Positions 52,209-63,940 of a stretch of 64,000 nucleotides of DNA are shown one piece after another (position 1 is the stretch's first letter; every line of letters begins with the position of its first letter). Made by a program: the position numbers and the translations under genes. The DNA comes from Vagococcus fessus. Lineage in GTDB: Bacteria; Bacillota; Bacilli; Lactobacillales; Vagococcaceae. The notes beneath the pieces were generated by a model. That model was not told the origin of the DNA, made no database searches, and was given only the letters and a program-made list of their open reading frames with translations. Location of the stretch: the NCBI RefSeq assembly GCF_003987565.1, contig NZ_NGJY01000003.1, positions 1-64,000 of the forward strand, in the 5' to 3' direction.

Positions 52209-52982
52209 GGTGTTCAGTTTTTTGTAACCTAAGCGAGCGGCCCCAATTGCTCCAGCATATTGAGCAAGTGGATCAGTGACAACCTCGGTATCAAGATGGT
52301 CACTTAAAATGGCACGGATTTCATCACTTTGAGCCAAGCCGCCTGATAGAAAGACAGGCTGATCTCTTTTATAACCAAGTTTAACTAATTGATTACTAAT
52401 CCGTTGAACAATTGACGTCAACACGCCTTTAGCTATAGCTGAGCGATTTTCACCTTGTGCCACTAAACTGATGACTTCAGATTCAGCAAAAACAGTACAC
52501 ATACTGTTAATTTTTACAGGAGTAGCGCCTTTGACAAAAGCATCCAAATTCTCAATATCTTCACCTAATGTCCGCATTAAAACTTCCACAAAGCGGCCAG
52601 TTCCGGCTGCACATTTATCATTCATATTGAAATCGGAGACGCCACCTTTTGGATTAAGGCTAATGGTTTTACAGTCTTGCCCCCCAATATCAATCAGTTG
52701 TGTCGCACTTGGTAATAAATAGTGAACACCCGCAGCGTGACATGAGATTTCAGTGATACACGTTGCTTCTTCTAATAGCTTACGTCCATACCCAGTCGTA
52801 ATAATTGGAAGACCGTCTGTGTCTCCTTGTGGCAAGACCCCGAGTAACCCATTTTTAATAGTTGTCATGGCGTGGTGTGGGTCTCCAGCTGTAGGAACGA
52901 GTAACTGGTGACAAATAGTTTCGCCATCGTACAAAACACCTTTAGTTGTAGTAGAACCACTATCAATGCCAATAATATACAT
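52206..52982 (-). CDS. BadF/BadG/HgdC-type ATPase, activator of the double-cubane reductase
   Basis: 258 residues, ASKHA ATPase fold. IIGIDSGSTTTKGVLYDG at 4-21, LIDIGGQDCKTISL near 91-104 and KCAAGTGRFVEVLMR at about 122-136, where Cys123 and Cys96 are candidates for ligands of the shared 4Fe-4S cluster of the dimer. Such proteins use ATP hydrolysis to inject a low-potential electron into the partner. Encoded 5 bp after the partner reductase on the same strand. Confidence 0.9.
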   Translation of the reverse strand: MYIIGIDSGSTTTKGVLYDGETICHQLLVPTAGDPHHAMTTIKNGLLGVLPQGDTDGLPIITTGYGRKLLEEATCITEISCHAAGVHYLLPSATQLIDIGGQDCKTISLNPKGGVSDFNMNDKCAAGTGRFVEVLMRTLGEDIENLDAFVKGATPVKINSMCTVFAESEVISLVAQGENRSAIAKGVLTSIVQRISNQLVKLGYKRDQPVFLSGGLAQSDEIRAILSDHLDTEVVTDPLAQYAGAIGAARLGYKKLNT

Positions 52983-52987
52983 GAAAT

Positions 52988-54145
52988 CTAACCTCCAATC
53001 ATCTCAATAAAGGCCGTACAGCGTGTATTGATTTGTTCGATATCAGAAGTAGAATAATCGGTTTCTAGATACATATAAGGCACGTCTTTTTCTTCTTGGC
53101 AGAAGCGTTTGATTTTTAATGACTCAAGAGCAAAGGGATGACAAGCTTGTAATACCATATCAATCACACCGTCAACTTGATACTCATCAATCATCGTATC
53201 AAGTAAATCAATTCGAGTTTGGTTGTTAGACATGCAGGCACAGCCAATATCTAAATACTTTTCAGTTAAAGCATCATAATTTTCCTTCTCTTCATCGACT
53301 AAACGTTCAACAGCCTTAGCGACAGTACAATTTTCATAGGCAACAATCACACCACCGTTATCCTCAACGGCACGAATGACTTTTTCAGTTACGCCGCCAA
53401 TAGGTGAGCCGGTAATTAAAATCCGAGGTTTCGCCTCAAGTCGTTTACCCTCAGCGTATTCCGCTTTTACTTTTTCAGTTATGCCATCTAGGCGGTCAAT
53501 TAGATCTGCTTTATCCAAAGTATACTGAGCACCGTACATCACTTTAAAAATTTCTTCTCCGGTTAAAGCAGGTGGATTCAACTTGCCAAGGGAATAAAAA
53601 TCTTTTTTAGCTTGGCGTTCTTTATTTTTAAAGACAATCGCATCATGAATCGCTTCTTCTGTGATCGTGACATTTAGGAATTCTTCTAGTTTTTCTTTGT
53701 AACGAACAATTTCATCACGCCATAGTGCAATACTTGCAGGAGTGTCTCGTTTATTAGGGAGGTGCATGATGTAGCACGGCTTAAAATCAGCCATATATTC
53801 ATACATTTTCTTTTTACCGTCACAAGTGGTTTCGCCAACAACTAAATCTGAAAAATAAAAATAAGGGCACTTATCGGTTTTACCAAAGCCGTAACTTGAT
53901 TTGATTAAGGGACAAAGATTGCGAGGGAGATCTTCTTCAGCTGCACTAATCGTTTCATCGGATGTAGAGCACAGACTAATTTGTAAAGCACCAGCAGCCA
54001 TTGCAAGTTCTTCTGGTAAAAATGTGCAATAAGCACCGATAATCGGGACACCTTGCTCCTTTAGTTCTTTCACTGCTAAAAAGCCTTGTTTTCTTGCCTC
54101 ACCAAAGTCATTAAAAATGGCAGGCAATTCGGTAATGATTTCCAT
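52988..54145 (-). CDS. Double-cubane-cluster anaerobic reductase (2-hydroxyacyl-CoA dehydratase-like)
   Basis: 385 residues, one-gene version of the HgdB/BcrC fold. Several cysteines are placed as in double-cubane-cluster proteins (GAYCTFLPEE, LPRNLCPLIKSSYGF, CPYFYFSDLVVGETTCDGKKKMYEYM, GCACMSNNQTRIDLL, LQACHPFALESLKIKRFCQ). Members reduce small or hard substrates at very low potential; the natural substrate is unknown. It needs anoxic conditions and its ATPase activator, which follows. RBS AGGAGG before ATG; promoter with TGATATAAT at 54199-54207 and a cre site between promoter and gene. Confidence 0.88.
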   Translation of the reverse strand: MEIITELPAIFNDFGEARKQGFLAVKELKEQGVPIIGAYCTFLPEELAMAAGALQISLCSTSDETISAAEEDLPRNLCPLIKSSYGFGKTDKCPYFYFSDLVVGETTCDGKKKMYEYMADFKPCYIMHLPNKRDTPASIALWRDEIVRYKEKLEEFLNVTITEEAIHDAIVFKNKERQAKKDFYSLGKLNPPALTGEEIFKVMYGAQYTLDKADLIDRLDGITEKVKAEYAEGKRLEAKPRILITGSPIGGVTEKVIRAVEDNGGVIVAYENCTVAKAVERLVDEEKENYDALTEKYLDIGCACMSNNQTRIDLLDTMIDEYQVDGVIDMVLQACHPFALESLKIKRFCQEEKDVPYMYLETDYSTSDIEQINTRCTAFIEMIGG

Positions 54146-54170
54146 AATAAACCTCCTAATTAAACTTAAA

Positions 54171-54186
54171 ATGATAACGCTTTCTG
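54171..54186 (-). promoter_or_regulatory. cre (CcpA site) before the double-cubane reductase
   Basis: Read on the minus strand, CAGAAAGCGTTATCAT matches the cre consensus at 14 of 16 positions. It lies just after the predicted transcription start, so CcpA would block elongation. Confidence 0.7.
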
Positions 54187-54198
54187 AATAACAAGTGA

Positions 54199-54207
54199 AT
54201 TATATCA
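54199..54207 (-). promoter_or_regulatory. Extended -10 promoter of the reductase gene
   Basis: On the minus strand TGATATAAT: consensus -10 with TGn extension, about 54 nt upstream of the ATG. No good -35. Confidence 0.65.
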
Positions 54208-54331
54208 CAACTAGATGGAGAAAGAACCTTATTCGTGAAAACAGTGTATTTAAAGGATGTATTTTGATAGTTGGTGATAGAGATGACGGATTTTAGATAG
54301 AGAATGTGAGGTGGTGAATTAGATTGATGTT

Positions 54332-54371
54332 AAAAAAAGCAGGCTATTCAAGGAGCGAATAGTCTGCTTTT
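54332..54371 (-). terminator. Terminator hairpin, copy 1 of 3 (DUF3139-like gene)
   Basis: AAAAGCAGGCTATTC (54335-54349), loop AAGGAGC, GAATAGTCTGCTTTT (54357-54371). Seven A on the plus strand (54332-54338) give the minus-strand T-run, so it ends the 54456-54773 transcript. The same 37-bp hairpin occurs at 55071-55107 and 55310-55346. Confidence 0.85.
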
Positions 54372-54455
54372 CTTCTAACATATTTGATTATGAGCAATAG
54401 TACATACACTGTTATTTTTTTACAGAGTGGTACTTAAAAGAAGCGATGCTACTTT

Positions 54456-54773
54456 TTATTCTGTGATGTATTTTTCTGTAGTCTCTAAAGGATTTCCGTG
54501 CTCATCCCAACCATAACTAAATACTTTTTTATTCCCATCAACATTAAATTCATAAGTATTTTTATCTTCATCTTTAAATGTGATTGTTTGATAATAAGCC
54601 CCTCGTTTTATATCGTATTCATTAATTATTTCTTTGGTATCTTTTGACCAGTTTGTTTTATCTAAAAAATTACTTATTGTTGAATAAGTCGTATACTTTT
54701 CATATTGTTTAACACTGAATGCTGTTAAAATTAAAATTCCTAAAATTGAGAGTATTGTTATGCTTTTTTTCAT
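54456..54773 (-). CDS. DUF3139-like small membrane-anchored protein
   Basis: 105 residues. Begins with an N-terminal membrane helix or signal anchor (ITILSILGILILTAFSV), followed by an extracellular domain of about 80 residues with ITFKDEDKNTYEFNVDGNKKVFSYGW and many aromatic residues. Resembles the DUF3139 family of small Firmicutes proteins; function unknown. RBS AAAGGTGG on this strand. Stands alone between two noncoding regions. Confidence 0.68.
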   Translation of the reverse strand: MKKSITILSILGILILTAFSVKQYEKYTTYSTISNFLDKTNWSKDTKEIINEYDIKRGAYYQTITFKDEDKNTYEFNVDGNKKVFSYGWDEHGNPLETTEKYITE

Positions 54774-54866
54774 TAGTAATGGACCACCTTTTGTTTAAAA
54801 ATAGTTTGGTACGGGGATAACTATAGTGCTAGTACGAAAACAGTTAATGAGGTTATATGATTTGAA

Positions 54867-54900
54867 GAGTTCCAGTATCCAACCTCTAACCACCGAAACT
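54867..54900. repeat. Short repeat unit, copy 1 of 3
   Basis: A 34-bp segment starting GAGTTCCAGTATCCAACCTC and ending CCACCGAAACT. Identical copies are at 54988-55021 and 55227-55260, each followed by an AACTTAYAGACGTGTT stretch. Confidence 0.85.
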
Positions 54901-54903
54901 CGA

Positions 54904-55115
54904 AACTTATAGACGTGTTCGTTTCGGCAGAGGTGGTACTACTTCACTCGTTTTCTCAACTTTTAGAAAGCAAAAGTGTGAGTGAACGAGTTCCAGTATC
55001 CAACCTCTAACCACCGAAACTCACAACTTACAGACGTGTTTTTGTTGTTAGCTTCTGCGGTAATTTCAGAAAAAGCAGGCTATTCAAGGAGCGAATAGTC
55101 TGCTTTTCTTCCAAT
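54904..55115. repeat. 212-bp direct repeat, copy A
   Basis: Nearly identical to 55143-55354 (period 239 bp; three differences seen, all in the first 60 bp). Contains one short repeat unit and the terminator hairpin (55071-55107). Imperfect inverted arms CGTTTTCTCAACTTTT and AAAAGTGTGAGTGAACG within it suggest RNA or DNA structure. No ORF. The hairpin makes the unit look like a duplicated intergenic cassette. Confidence 0.9.
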
Positions 55116-55142
55116 CATTAAGAGTTAAACGCTAAGCTTCAT

Positions 55143-55354
55143 AACTTATAGACGTGTTCGTTTCGGCAGAGGTGGTGCTACTTCACTTGTTCTCTCAACT
55201 TTTAGAAAGCAAAAGTGTGAGTGAACGAGTTCCAGTATCCAACCTCTAACCACCGAAACTCACAACTTACAGACGTGTTTTTGTTGTTAGCTTCTGCGGT
55301 AATTTCAGAAAAAGCAGGCTATTCAAGGAGCGAATAGTCTGCTTTTCTTCCAAT
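55143..55354. repeat. 212-bp direct repeat, copy B
   Basis: Second copy of the unit at 54904-55115, separated from it by 27 bp of unique sequence. Its hairpin (55310-55346) is the nearest terminator downstream of cls on the minus strand. Confidence 0.9.
55310..55346 (-). terminator. Terminator hairpin, copy 3 of 3 (cls)
   Basis: Same stem as at 54335-54371, with a T5 run on the minus strand. It lies 39 bp past the cls stop codon. Confidence 0.75.
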
Positions 55355-55384
55355 TACTTGAAGCTGAGCAACATCAAAAACAAC

Positions 55385-56908
55385 TTACATCAACGGAGCG
55401 AAGACGTTTAGGATGGCTCTTCCTAGGTGGGTGAACCAGCGTATGTCGCGGGCTTTTTCTAGGGTGATTTCTTCGCAGAGTTTTTCGGTTTCGACGAAGT
55501 CGTTTAGGAGTTGTGGGATGGCTTCTGTTTTATACATCCACACCCCGCACTCGACGTGTAGGAATAGGCTACGGTAGTCCATGTTGACTGTTCCGACTGT
55601 TCCGTATAGGTCATCAACTACAAATGTTTTAGAGTGGATGAATCCTGGTGAGTATTCAAACACGCGGACACCGGCTTCTATTAGTTGTTCGTAGTTTGAT
55701 TTTGTAAGAGCATGGACGTAAGCTTTGTCGGCAATGTGTGGTGTTTGTAGTCGCACATCGATGCCGCCTTTTGCTGCGGTACATAAAGCTTCCATTAATA
55801 AGTTATCAATAATTAAGTAAGGGGTTGTAATGTAAATATATTTTTTAGCACGAGCGATTAGGCTTAGGTAAACATTTTCGCCGAGCATTTCGTTATCAAA
55901 TGGTAAATCAGTATACGGTTGGTAATAGCCAACGGCATTTTTTTGTTCAGTGTAACCTGGGAAGTAGTCGGTATAAGGACGTTCTTCAGGTCTTTGGAAA
56001 TCCCAAAGTGAGAGGAACATCAGTGTGAATCCCCATGCTGCATCACCTTCCATTTTAATGGCGTTATCTTTCCAGTGACCAAAACGTTGAATCTCATTAA
56101 TGTATTCGTCGGCTAAGTTAATGCCACCAGTAAAGGCAACTTTCCCGTCAATAATCGCCATTTTACGGTGATCGCGGTTATTAAAGATAGATGATAAAAC
56201 AGGTACAAAAGGATTGAAAACAGAGCATTTAATCCCCATTTTCTCAACTTTTTTGTGGTAACCTTCAGGCAACGTGAAAAGGCAGCCGAAATCATCGTAC
56301 ATCAGACGAACGTCTACGCCTTCTTGAGCTTTACGAACCATAATTTCTAAAATTTCATCCCACATTTTACCTTCTTCAATAATGAAGTATTCCATAAAGA
56401 TGTACTTCTCAGCTTTTTCTAGTTCTTCTTTCATGGAAGCAAAAGCTTGCTCGCCAAATGGAAGGTACTCGCTGGTTGTGTTTTTGAAGATGGGGATCCC
56501 ACCTTTGTTAGTCAGATAATTCGATTGGAAGATTGCATCTAGATTGCCATCTTCAATCTCTAAGTAAGGAATGGTTTCTTTAACCGCGTCTTTTTCTTTT
56601 TGGAAAACCAGTTCCATGCGGCGTTTAAATTTCTTGCTGACACGTAAACGGCCAAAGACGATATAAATGACTGTCCCAAAGATAGGCAGCAAGGTTACTG
56701 GGATTAACCAAGCAATCTTGTAAGCGGGTTGACTGCGATCGTTAATAATATGTAGTACGGCAGCAACCGATACTATAATATAGACAACATAGAAATACAC
56801 AAAGTCATCTTGTAGGAAGAGAATACTTCCAAATAATAGCGCCAACTGTAACAGTAAGAGTAAGACAACAAGCGTTACGCGGTGCGTTAATAATTTTAAT
56901 AGTTTCAT
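55385..56908 (-). CDS. cls: Cardiolipin synthase, phospholipase D type
   Basis: Joins two phosphatidylglycerol molecules to cardiolipin at the membrane. 507 residues. Two N-terminal transmembrane helices (VTLVVLLLLLQLALLFGSILFL and FYVVYIIVSVAAVLHII), then the PSCK-like NIVFGRLR loop, and two HKD motifs, NNRDHRKMAIIDGKVAFTGGINLADEY (about 228-254) and FIHSKTFVVDDLYGTVGTVNMDYRSL (about 421-446). The first codon in frame is TTG 56911; ATG 56908 with AAAGGAG 8 nt upstream is the start. Confidence 0.95.
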   Translation of the reverse strand: MKLLKLLTHRVTLVVLLLLLQLALLFGSILFLQDDFVYFYVVYIIVSVAAVLHIINDRSQPAYKIAWLIPVTLLPIFGTVIYIVFGRLRVSKKFKRRMELVFQKEKDAVKETIPYLEIEDGNLDAIFQSNYLTNKGGIPIFKNTTSEYLPFGEQAFASMKEELEKAEKYIFMEYFIIEEGKMWDEILEIMVRKAQEGVDVRLMYDDFGCLFTLPEGYHKKVEKMGIKCSVFNPFVPVLSSIFNNRDHRKMAIIDGKVAFTGGINLADEYINEIQRFGHWKDNAIKMEGDAAWGFTLMFLSLWDFQRPEERPYTDYFPGYTEQKNAVGYYQPYTDLPFDNEMLGENVYLSLIARAKKYIYITTPYLIIDNLLMEALCTAAKGGIDVRLQTPHIADKAYVHALTKSNYEQLIEAGVRVFEYSPGFIHSKTFVVDDLYGTVGTVNMDYRSLFLHVECGVWMYKTEAIPQLLNDFVETEKLCEEITLEKARDIRWFTHLGRAILNVFAPLM

Positions 56909-56987
56909 CAAGTGATCTCCTTTAGTTCAAACTTTCCTTAAAAAAGGCATAATTACTTACTGATTATACCTTAAAAGTATCGTATAG

Positions 56988-56993
56988 TATAAT
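56988..56993 (+). promoter_or_regulatory. Probable -10 of the GNAT gene
   Basis: TATAAT at 56988-56993, 31 nt before the ATG; no clear -35. An inverted repeat AAGGCATAAT / ATTATACCTT (56945-56973) lies just upstream. Confidence 0.45.
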
Positions 56994-57024
56994 TATTAAG
57001 ATGAATAATAGGAGGATTAACGAG

Positions 57025-57465
57025 ATGAAAAAATGTGTAAAAACAGCAGACTTAACACCGAAAGAATTGGTAACGATTTTTAAAGAAAGAACAGCAGTGT
57101 TCGTCGTGGAGCAAAATTGCCCCTATCAAGAAGTAGATGATGTGGATTTTGATGTCCTACATTATGGTATTTGGTCAGAAGAAGGCGACTTAAAAGGCTA
57201 CACGCGTATTATTGATAAGGGAGAAACTATCAGCTTCGGACGTGTTTTAGTGACGCAAGCATTCCGTGGTCAAAAATTAGGGGATGAATTAGTAGCAGGT
57301 ACGATTGAAGAAATTAAAACACGTTTCCCAGGAAAAGACGTTGAAATTTCAGCCCAAACTTACTTACTTCCGTTTTATCAAAAATTCGGATTTGAGATAA
57401 CATCTGAGACCTATTTAGAGGACGATATTGAGCACAATGACATGTTATTGAAAGCATCAAAATAA
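57025..57465 (+). CDS. ElaA-type GNAT acetyltransferase
   Basis: 146 residues, GNAT fold, ElaA branch. LYxxFKERTAVFVVEQNCPYQEVDDVD near the start, ISFGRVLVTQAFRGQKLGDELV with the acetyl-CoA loop RGQKLG at about 84-89, and AQTYLLPFYQKFGF. Substrate not known. Frame opens at ATG 57001, but AGGAGG (57010-57015) is 9 nt before ATG 57025. Confidence 0.87.
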   Translation: MKKCVKTADLTPKELVTIFKERTAVFVVEQNCPYQEVDDVDFDVLHYGIWSEEGDLKGYTRIIDKGETISFGRVLVTQAFRGQKLGDELVAGTIEEIKTRFPGKDVEISAQTYLLPFYQKFGFEITSETYLEDDIEHNDMLLKASK

Positions 57466-57539
57466 GGCGTTCAATTTGTAATCGTTATAAATAGCGAGAA
57501 ATAAAAGTCGGGAAAACCTTAAAATATAAGCTCTATCAT

Positions 57540-57568
57540 TTGAAATTCATTCTCAATTAGGATAAACT
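57540..57568 (+). promoter_or_regulatory. suf operon promoter with Fur-like box
   Basis: TTGAAA (57540-57545), 17 bp, TAAACT (57563-57568). TGAAATT-C-ATTCTCA (57541-57555) overlaps the -35 and spacer; it matches the 7-1-7 Fur box TGATAATnATTATCA at 11 of 14 defined positions. Fur bound there would block RNA polymerase when iron is plentiful. PerR or Zur, which use similar boxes, fit less well. Confidence 0.6.
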
Positions 57569-57615
57569 GAAAAGGAAGTTTTAAAGACAAAATTTAAATA
57601 CGGAGGTCATTGCTA

Positions 57616-58383
57616 ATGTCTGTTTTAGAAATTAAAAATTTACATGTGTCAATTGAAGATAAAGAAATTTTAAAAGGTGTTAATTTAACAATGAACACTA
57701 ACGAAATCCATGCGATTATGGGACCAAACGGAACGGGTAAATCAACATTATCTGCTGCTATCATGGGAAATCCTAACTACGAAGTGACTGAAGGAGAAAT
57801 TCTTTTAGATGGCGAAAATATCTTAGAATTAGAAGTAGACGAACGCGCTCGTGCGGGTCTATTCTTAGCAATGCAATACCCAAGTGAAATCCCAGGTATC
57901 ACAAATGCTGAATTCATGCGTGCTGCAATGAATGCAAAATGTGACGAAGATGACAAAATCTCAGTAATGAACTTTATCAAAAAATTAGATGAGAAAATGG
58001 CATTATTAGACATGTCAGAAGATATGGCTGAACGTTATTTAAACGAAGGCTTCTCAGGTGGAGAGAAAAAACGTAACGAAATTTTACAATTATTAATGTT
58101 AGAACCAACATTTGCAATCTTAGATGAGATCGATTCAGGTCTTGATATTGATGCGCTTAAAGTGGTATCAAAAGGAATCAACGAAATGCGCGGCGAAAAC
58201 TTTGGCGCATTAATCATCACTCACTACCAACGTCTACTTAACTACATCACACCAGATGTTGTTCACGTAATGATGGACGGACGTGTAGTTAAAACAGGTG
58301 GAGCAGAACTTGCTAAACGTTTAGAAGCAGAAGGTTATGCAGGAATTAGTGAAGAATTAGGAATCGAATTAGCAGCAGAATAA
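57616..58383 (+). CDS. sufC: Fe-S cluster assembly ATPase SufC
   Basis: ABC-type cytoplasmic ATPase that drives the SufBCD scaffold. 255 residues. Walker A GPNGTGKSTLSAAIMG at about 33-48, the SufC signature FSGGEKKRNEILQLL, Walker B FAILDEIDSGLDIDAL and H-loop LIITHYQRLL. The frame opens at TTG 57610; ATG 57616 has GGAGG 9 nt upstream. First gene of sufCDSUB. Confidence 0.97.
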   Translation: MSVLEIKNLHVSIEDKEILKGVNLTMNTNEIHAIMGPNGTGKSTLSAAIMGNPNYEVTEGEILLDGENILELEVDERARAGLFLAMQYPSEIPGITNAEFMRAAMNAKCDEDDKISVMNFIKKLDEKMALLDMSEDMAERYLNEGFSGGEKKRNEILQLLMLEPTFAILDEIDSGLDIDALKVVSKGINEMRGENFGALIITHYQRLLNYITPDVVHVMMDGRVVKTGGAELAKRLEAEGYAGISEELGIELAAE

Positions 58384-58402
58384 AAAAGGAGGACTAGATA
58401 CT

Positions 58403-61390
<2,988 letters not shown>

Positions 61391-61409
61391 CCAGTAAAGG
61401 AGACCCATA

Positions 61410-62813
61410 ATGAGTGAAGAAGTAACAGGAATTGAACTAGAAGAATATAAATATGGCTTCCACGATGACGTGGAGTCAGTTTTTGAAACAGGCAAAGGCC
61501 TATCAGAGGATATTGTCCGTGAAATCTCAAAGGTCAAAGAAGAACCAGAGTGGATGTTAGACTTCCGCTTAAAATCATTAGCGGCCTTCAATAAAATGCA
61601 CATGCAAGAGTGGGGACCTGATTTATCAGATATCGATTTTGATGCCCTAACTTACTATAAAAAAGCAAGTAACGAAGCAGCACGCGACTGGGAAGATGTA
61701 CCAGATAAAATCAAAGAAACCTTTGAACGTATCGGAATTCCAGAAGCTGAGCAAAAATACTTAGCTGGTGCGTCAGCACAGTATGAATCAGAAGTGGTTT
61801 ACCATAACATGAAAGATGAATTCTCAAAATTGGGCATCATCTTTACAGATACAGATTCAGCACTGAAAGAACACCCAGAAATCTTTAAAGAGTACTTTGC
61901 AAAATTAGTTCCCCCAACTGACAACAAACTAGCAGCCCTAAACTCTGCAGTATGGTCAGGTGGAACCTTTATCTACGTTCCTAAAGGGATCAAATGTGAT
62001 GTGCCCCTACAAACGTATTTCCGTATTAACGGCGAAAACATGGGTCAATTTGAGCGTACGCTAATCATCGTAGACGAAGGCGCAAGTGTTCACTACGTAG
62101 AAGGTTGTACCGCTCCAACTTACTCAACAAACAGCTTACATGCGGCTATCGTAGAAATCTTTACACGTAAAGATGCTTACTGCCGTTATACAACCATCCA
62201 AAACTGGTCAGATAACGTCTACAACTTAGTAACAAAACGTGCGAAAGCCTACGAAGGCGCAACAGTAGAATGGATTGATGGGAACTTAGGTGCCAAAACA
62301 ACGATGAAATACCCAAGTGTTATGTTAGACGGAGAAGGCGCTCGCGGTACAATGCTATCCATCGCATTTGCTGGTGAAGGTCAAATCCAAGATACTGGGG
62401 CGAAAATGATTCATAACGCACCAAACACATCATCATCAATCGTGTCTAAATCAATCGCTAAAGACGGCGGCGAAGTGAATTACCGTGGACAAGTAACCTT
62501 CGGTAAGAAGAGCGCAGGCTCTATCTCGCATATCGAATGTGATACTATCATCATGGACGACAAGTCTAAGAGTGATACAATTCCATTTAACGAGATTCAC
62601 AACAGCCAAGTAGCGTTAGAACACGAAGCGAAAGTATCAAAAATCTCAGAGGAACAATTATACTACCTAATGAGCCGAGGCCTATCAGAAGGCGAAGCCA
62701 CAGAGATGATTGTCATGGGATTCGTAGAACCATTCACCAAAGAACTACCAATGGAATACGCAGTCGAACTAAACAGACTGATCCAGTACGAAATGGTAGG
62801 ATCTGTGGGGTAA
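61410..62813 (+). CDS. sufB: Fe-S cluster assembly protein SufB
   Basis: 467 residues. Beta-helix scaffold for cluster formation. [53 protein letters not shown] near 180-235 has the Cys residues, and [21 protein letters not shown] near 370. The end is [37 protein letters not shown]. Last gene of sufCDSUB; the terminator lies 13 bp on. Confidence 0.97.
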   Translation: MSEEVTGIELEEYKYGFHDDVESVFETGKGLSEDIVREISKVKEEPEWMLDFRLKSLAAFNKMHMQEWGPDLSDIDFDALTYYKKASNEAARDWEDVPDKIKETFERIGIPEAEQKYLAGASAQYESEVVYHNMKDEFSKLGIIFTDTDSALKEHPEIFKEYFAKLVPPTDNKLAALNSAVWSGGTFIYVPKGIKCDVPLQTYFRINGENMGQFERTLIIVDEGASVHYVEGCTAPTYSTNSLHAAIVEIFTRKDAYCRYTTIQNWSDNVYNLVTKRAKAYEGATVEWIDGNLGAKTTMKYPSVMLDGEGARGTMLSIAFAGEGQIQDTGAKMIHNAPNTSSSIVSKSIAKDGGEVNYRGQVTFGKKSAGSISHIECDTIIMDDKSKSDTIPFNEIHNSQVALEHEAKVSKISEEQLYYLMSRGLSEGEATEMIVMGFVEPFTKELPMEYAVELNRLIQYEMVGSVG

Positions 62814-62825
62814 TAATGATAAATG

Positions 62826-62867
62826 AAAAGCTAGCAACCTTTGATATAGAGGTTTCTAGCTTTTTTT
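62826..62867 (+). terminator. Terminator of the suf operon
   Basis: AAAAGCTAG (62826-62834) and CTAGCTTTT (62856-62864), plus AACCT / AGGTT inside, one mismatch, then T to 62867. Confidence 0.9.
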
Positions 62868-62896
62868 GTTTTGTTTGAAAAGTTATTTTATAGCAG

Positions 62897-63316
62897 TTAG
62901 TTAAAAGTTTTAATTTTATGATACTTATTAAATTTTAAAATTCTTGAAAAGATTCCAATGAAAAACTTTTCTAGTTCTTTTATTTCTTCTTTTTCAGTTA
63001 AAGGTATATATGAGAAAAAGTAATTATTCCTCACAAACTTTGGACTAACACCAAAGTTTTTAGCCCCAGTATCACGTTTAGTTTGATGTTGTCTAATTCG
63101 ATCTTTAAGTTTTCTTTTTGAGTGAGGTTTTGTATTTACTCCGGATTGTCCCACATAAATTAATTCTTTTTTCTCATTAAAAACAAAGTAAACTCCAATA
63201 ACTTGATTATTAATAAAGTGATTATTTAATTCAGAAAACTTAATCTTAGGTAGTGGATCAATATAATTTTGTATTACGGTTTGTTCAACAGTATTTAGTA
63301 TTATTGATTTGTCCAT
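62897..63316 (-). CDS. GIY-YIG domain protein
   Basis: 139 residues. GIY-YIG core: VIGVYFVFNEKKELIYVGQSG at about 39-59 (GVY and YVG strands) followed by the Arg-containing helix KLKDRIRQHQTKR. The metal-binding Glu of the family probably lies in ELEKFFIGIFSRIL near 113-126. The short length suggests a single-domain nuclease-like protein such as those in mobile or defence loci. Its codons are more A+T-rich than the suf genes before it. Function beyond the fold is open. Confidence 0.75.
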   Translation of the reverse strand: MDKSIILNTVEQTVIQNYIDPLPKIKFSELNNHFINNQVIGVYFVFNEKKELIYVGQSGVNTKPHSKRKLKDRIRQHQTKRDTGAKNFGVSPKFVRNNYFFSYIPLTEKEEIKELEKFFIGIFSRILKFNKYHKIKTFN

Positions 63317-63940
63317 TATTATTTCACGTTCTTTCTAAAAGTTGATTTGTTGTGCTAAACTCTAATCCATTTTTCTTATTATATTATATGACCGCAAATT
63401 TTTAAAATATTGTTAAGGAAGTATTTATTATATCTGAATAATATTGATAAGGTAGTCGAAACCAAAGGATGTGATGCATTATTGAGCGAGAGTAAAGATT
63501 ATTGTGAATCGTGGTATATATAATTTGTTTACTCGTAGTATTGTGACTTAATAAAAATTAGAATATAAGTTACTGTATAGGCTAGATAGGTTAGCTATTA
63601 AGTAGTTTGATAGCACAATAGCTTCTAAATTGATAGTTCAATTGAAATTATATATAAGACGTCAGTAATTTATCAAAATGATAATTTTAAAAAGGACATT
63701 ATAATATCGACCGACCATAGCGTTACAAATTTAGTTTTAGTTAAATTGAATAGGTTTATTTTGTATGTTTTTTAGTTAGAAGAAAATTCTTAAATATATA
63801 TGAGTATAATTAAATTATCGAGGATTCAGTATGAAACGCTTTCTTTTAAAAGTTGTTTGTACATGGTAAGATTGAGATGTGCAAATAAGTGATTTAATGA
63901 ACATGTGATACATAATTATAATAGTAAAGTGAGGAAAAAT
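63317..63940. other. 624-bp gene-poor A+T-rich region
   Basis: No ORF over 40 codons on either strand. Upstream of the GIY-YIG gene on the minus strand there is TATAAT (plus strand ATTATA, about 63376-63381). A 30-codon ORF starts at ATG 63800 without a ribosome binding site. TATAAT at 63917-63922 may serve the ATPase gene. Composition and lack of genes differ sharply from the preceding 60 kb. Confidence 0.6.

Noticed and set aside
54867-55354. Repeats as a CRISPR array or insertion-sequence ends
   Set aside because: Only two to three copies with uneven spacing and no unique spacers of constant length; no transposase frame and no terminal inverted repeats bracketing the unit.
63800-63892. 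30-codon ORF (ATG 63800) as a toxin or leader peptide
   Set aside because: No ribosome binding site, no hydrophobic or signal-like stretch, and such short frames are expected by chance in this A+T-rich region.
63317-63940. Retron-type msr-msd RNA before the ATPase gene
   Set aside because: I looked for the long inverted repeat ends and stem-loops expected of a retron RNA and saw none; no reverse transcriptase is in the window.
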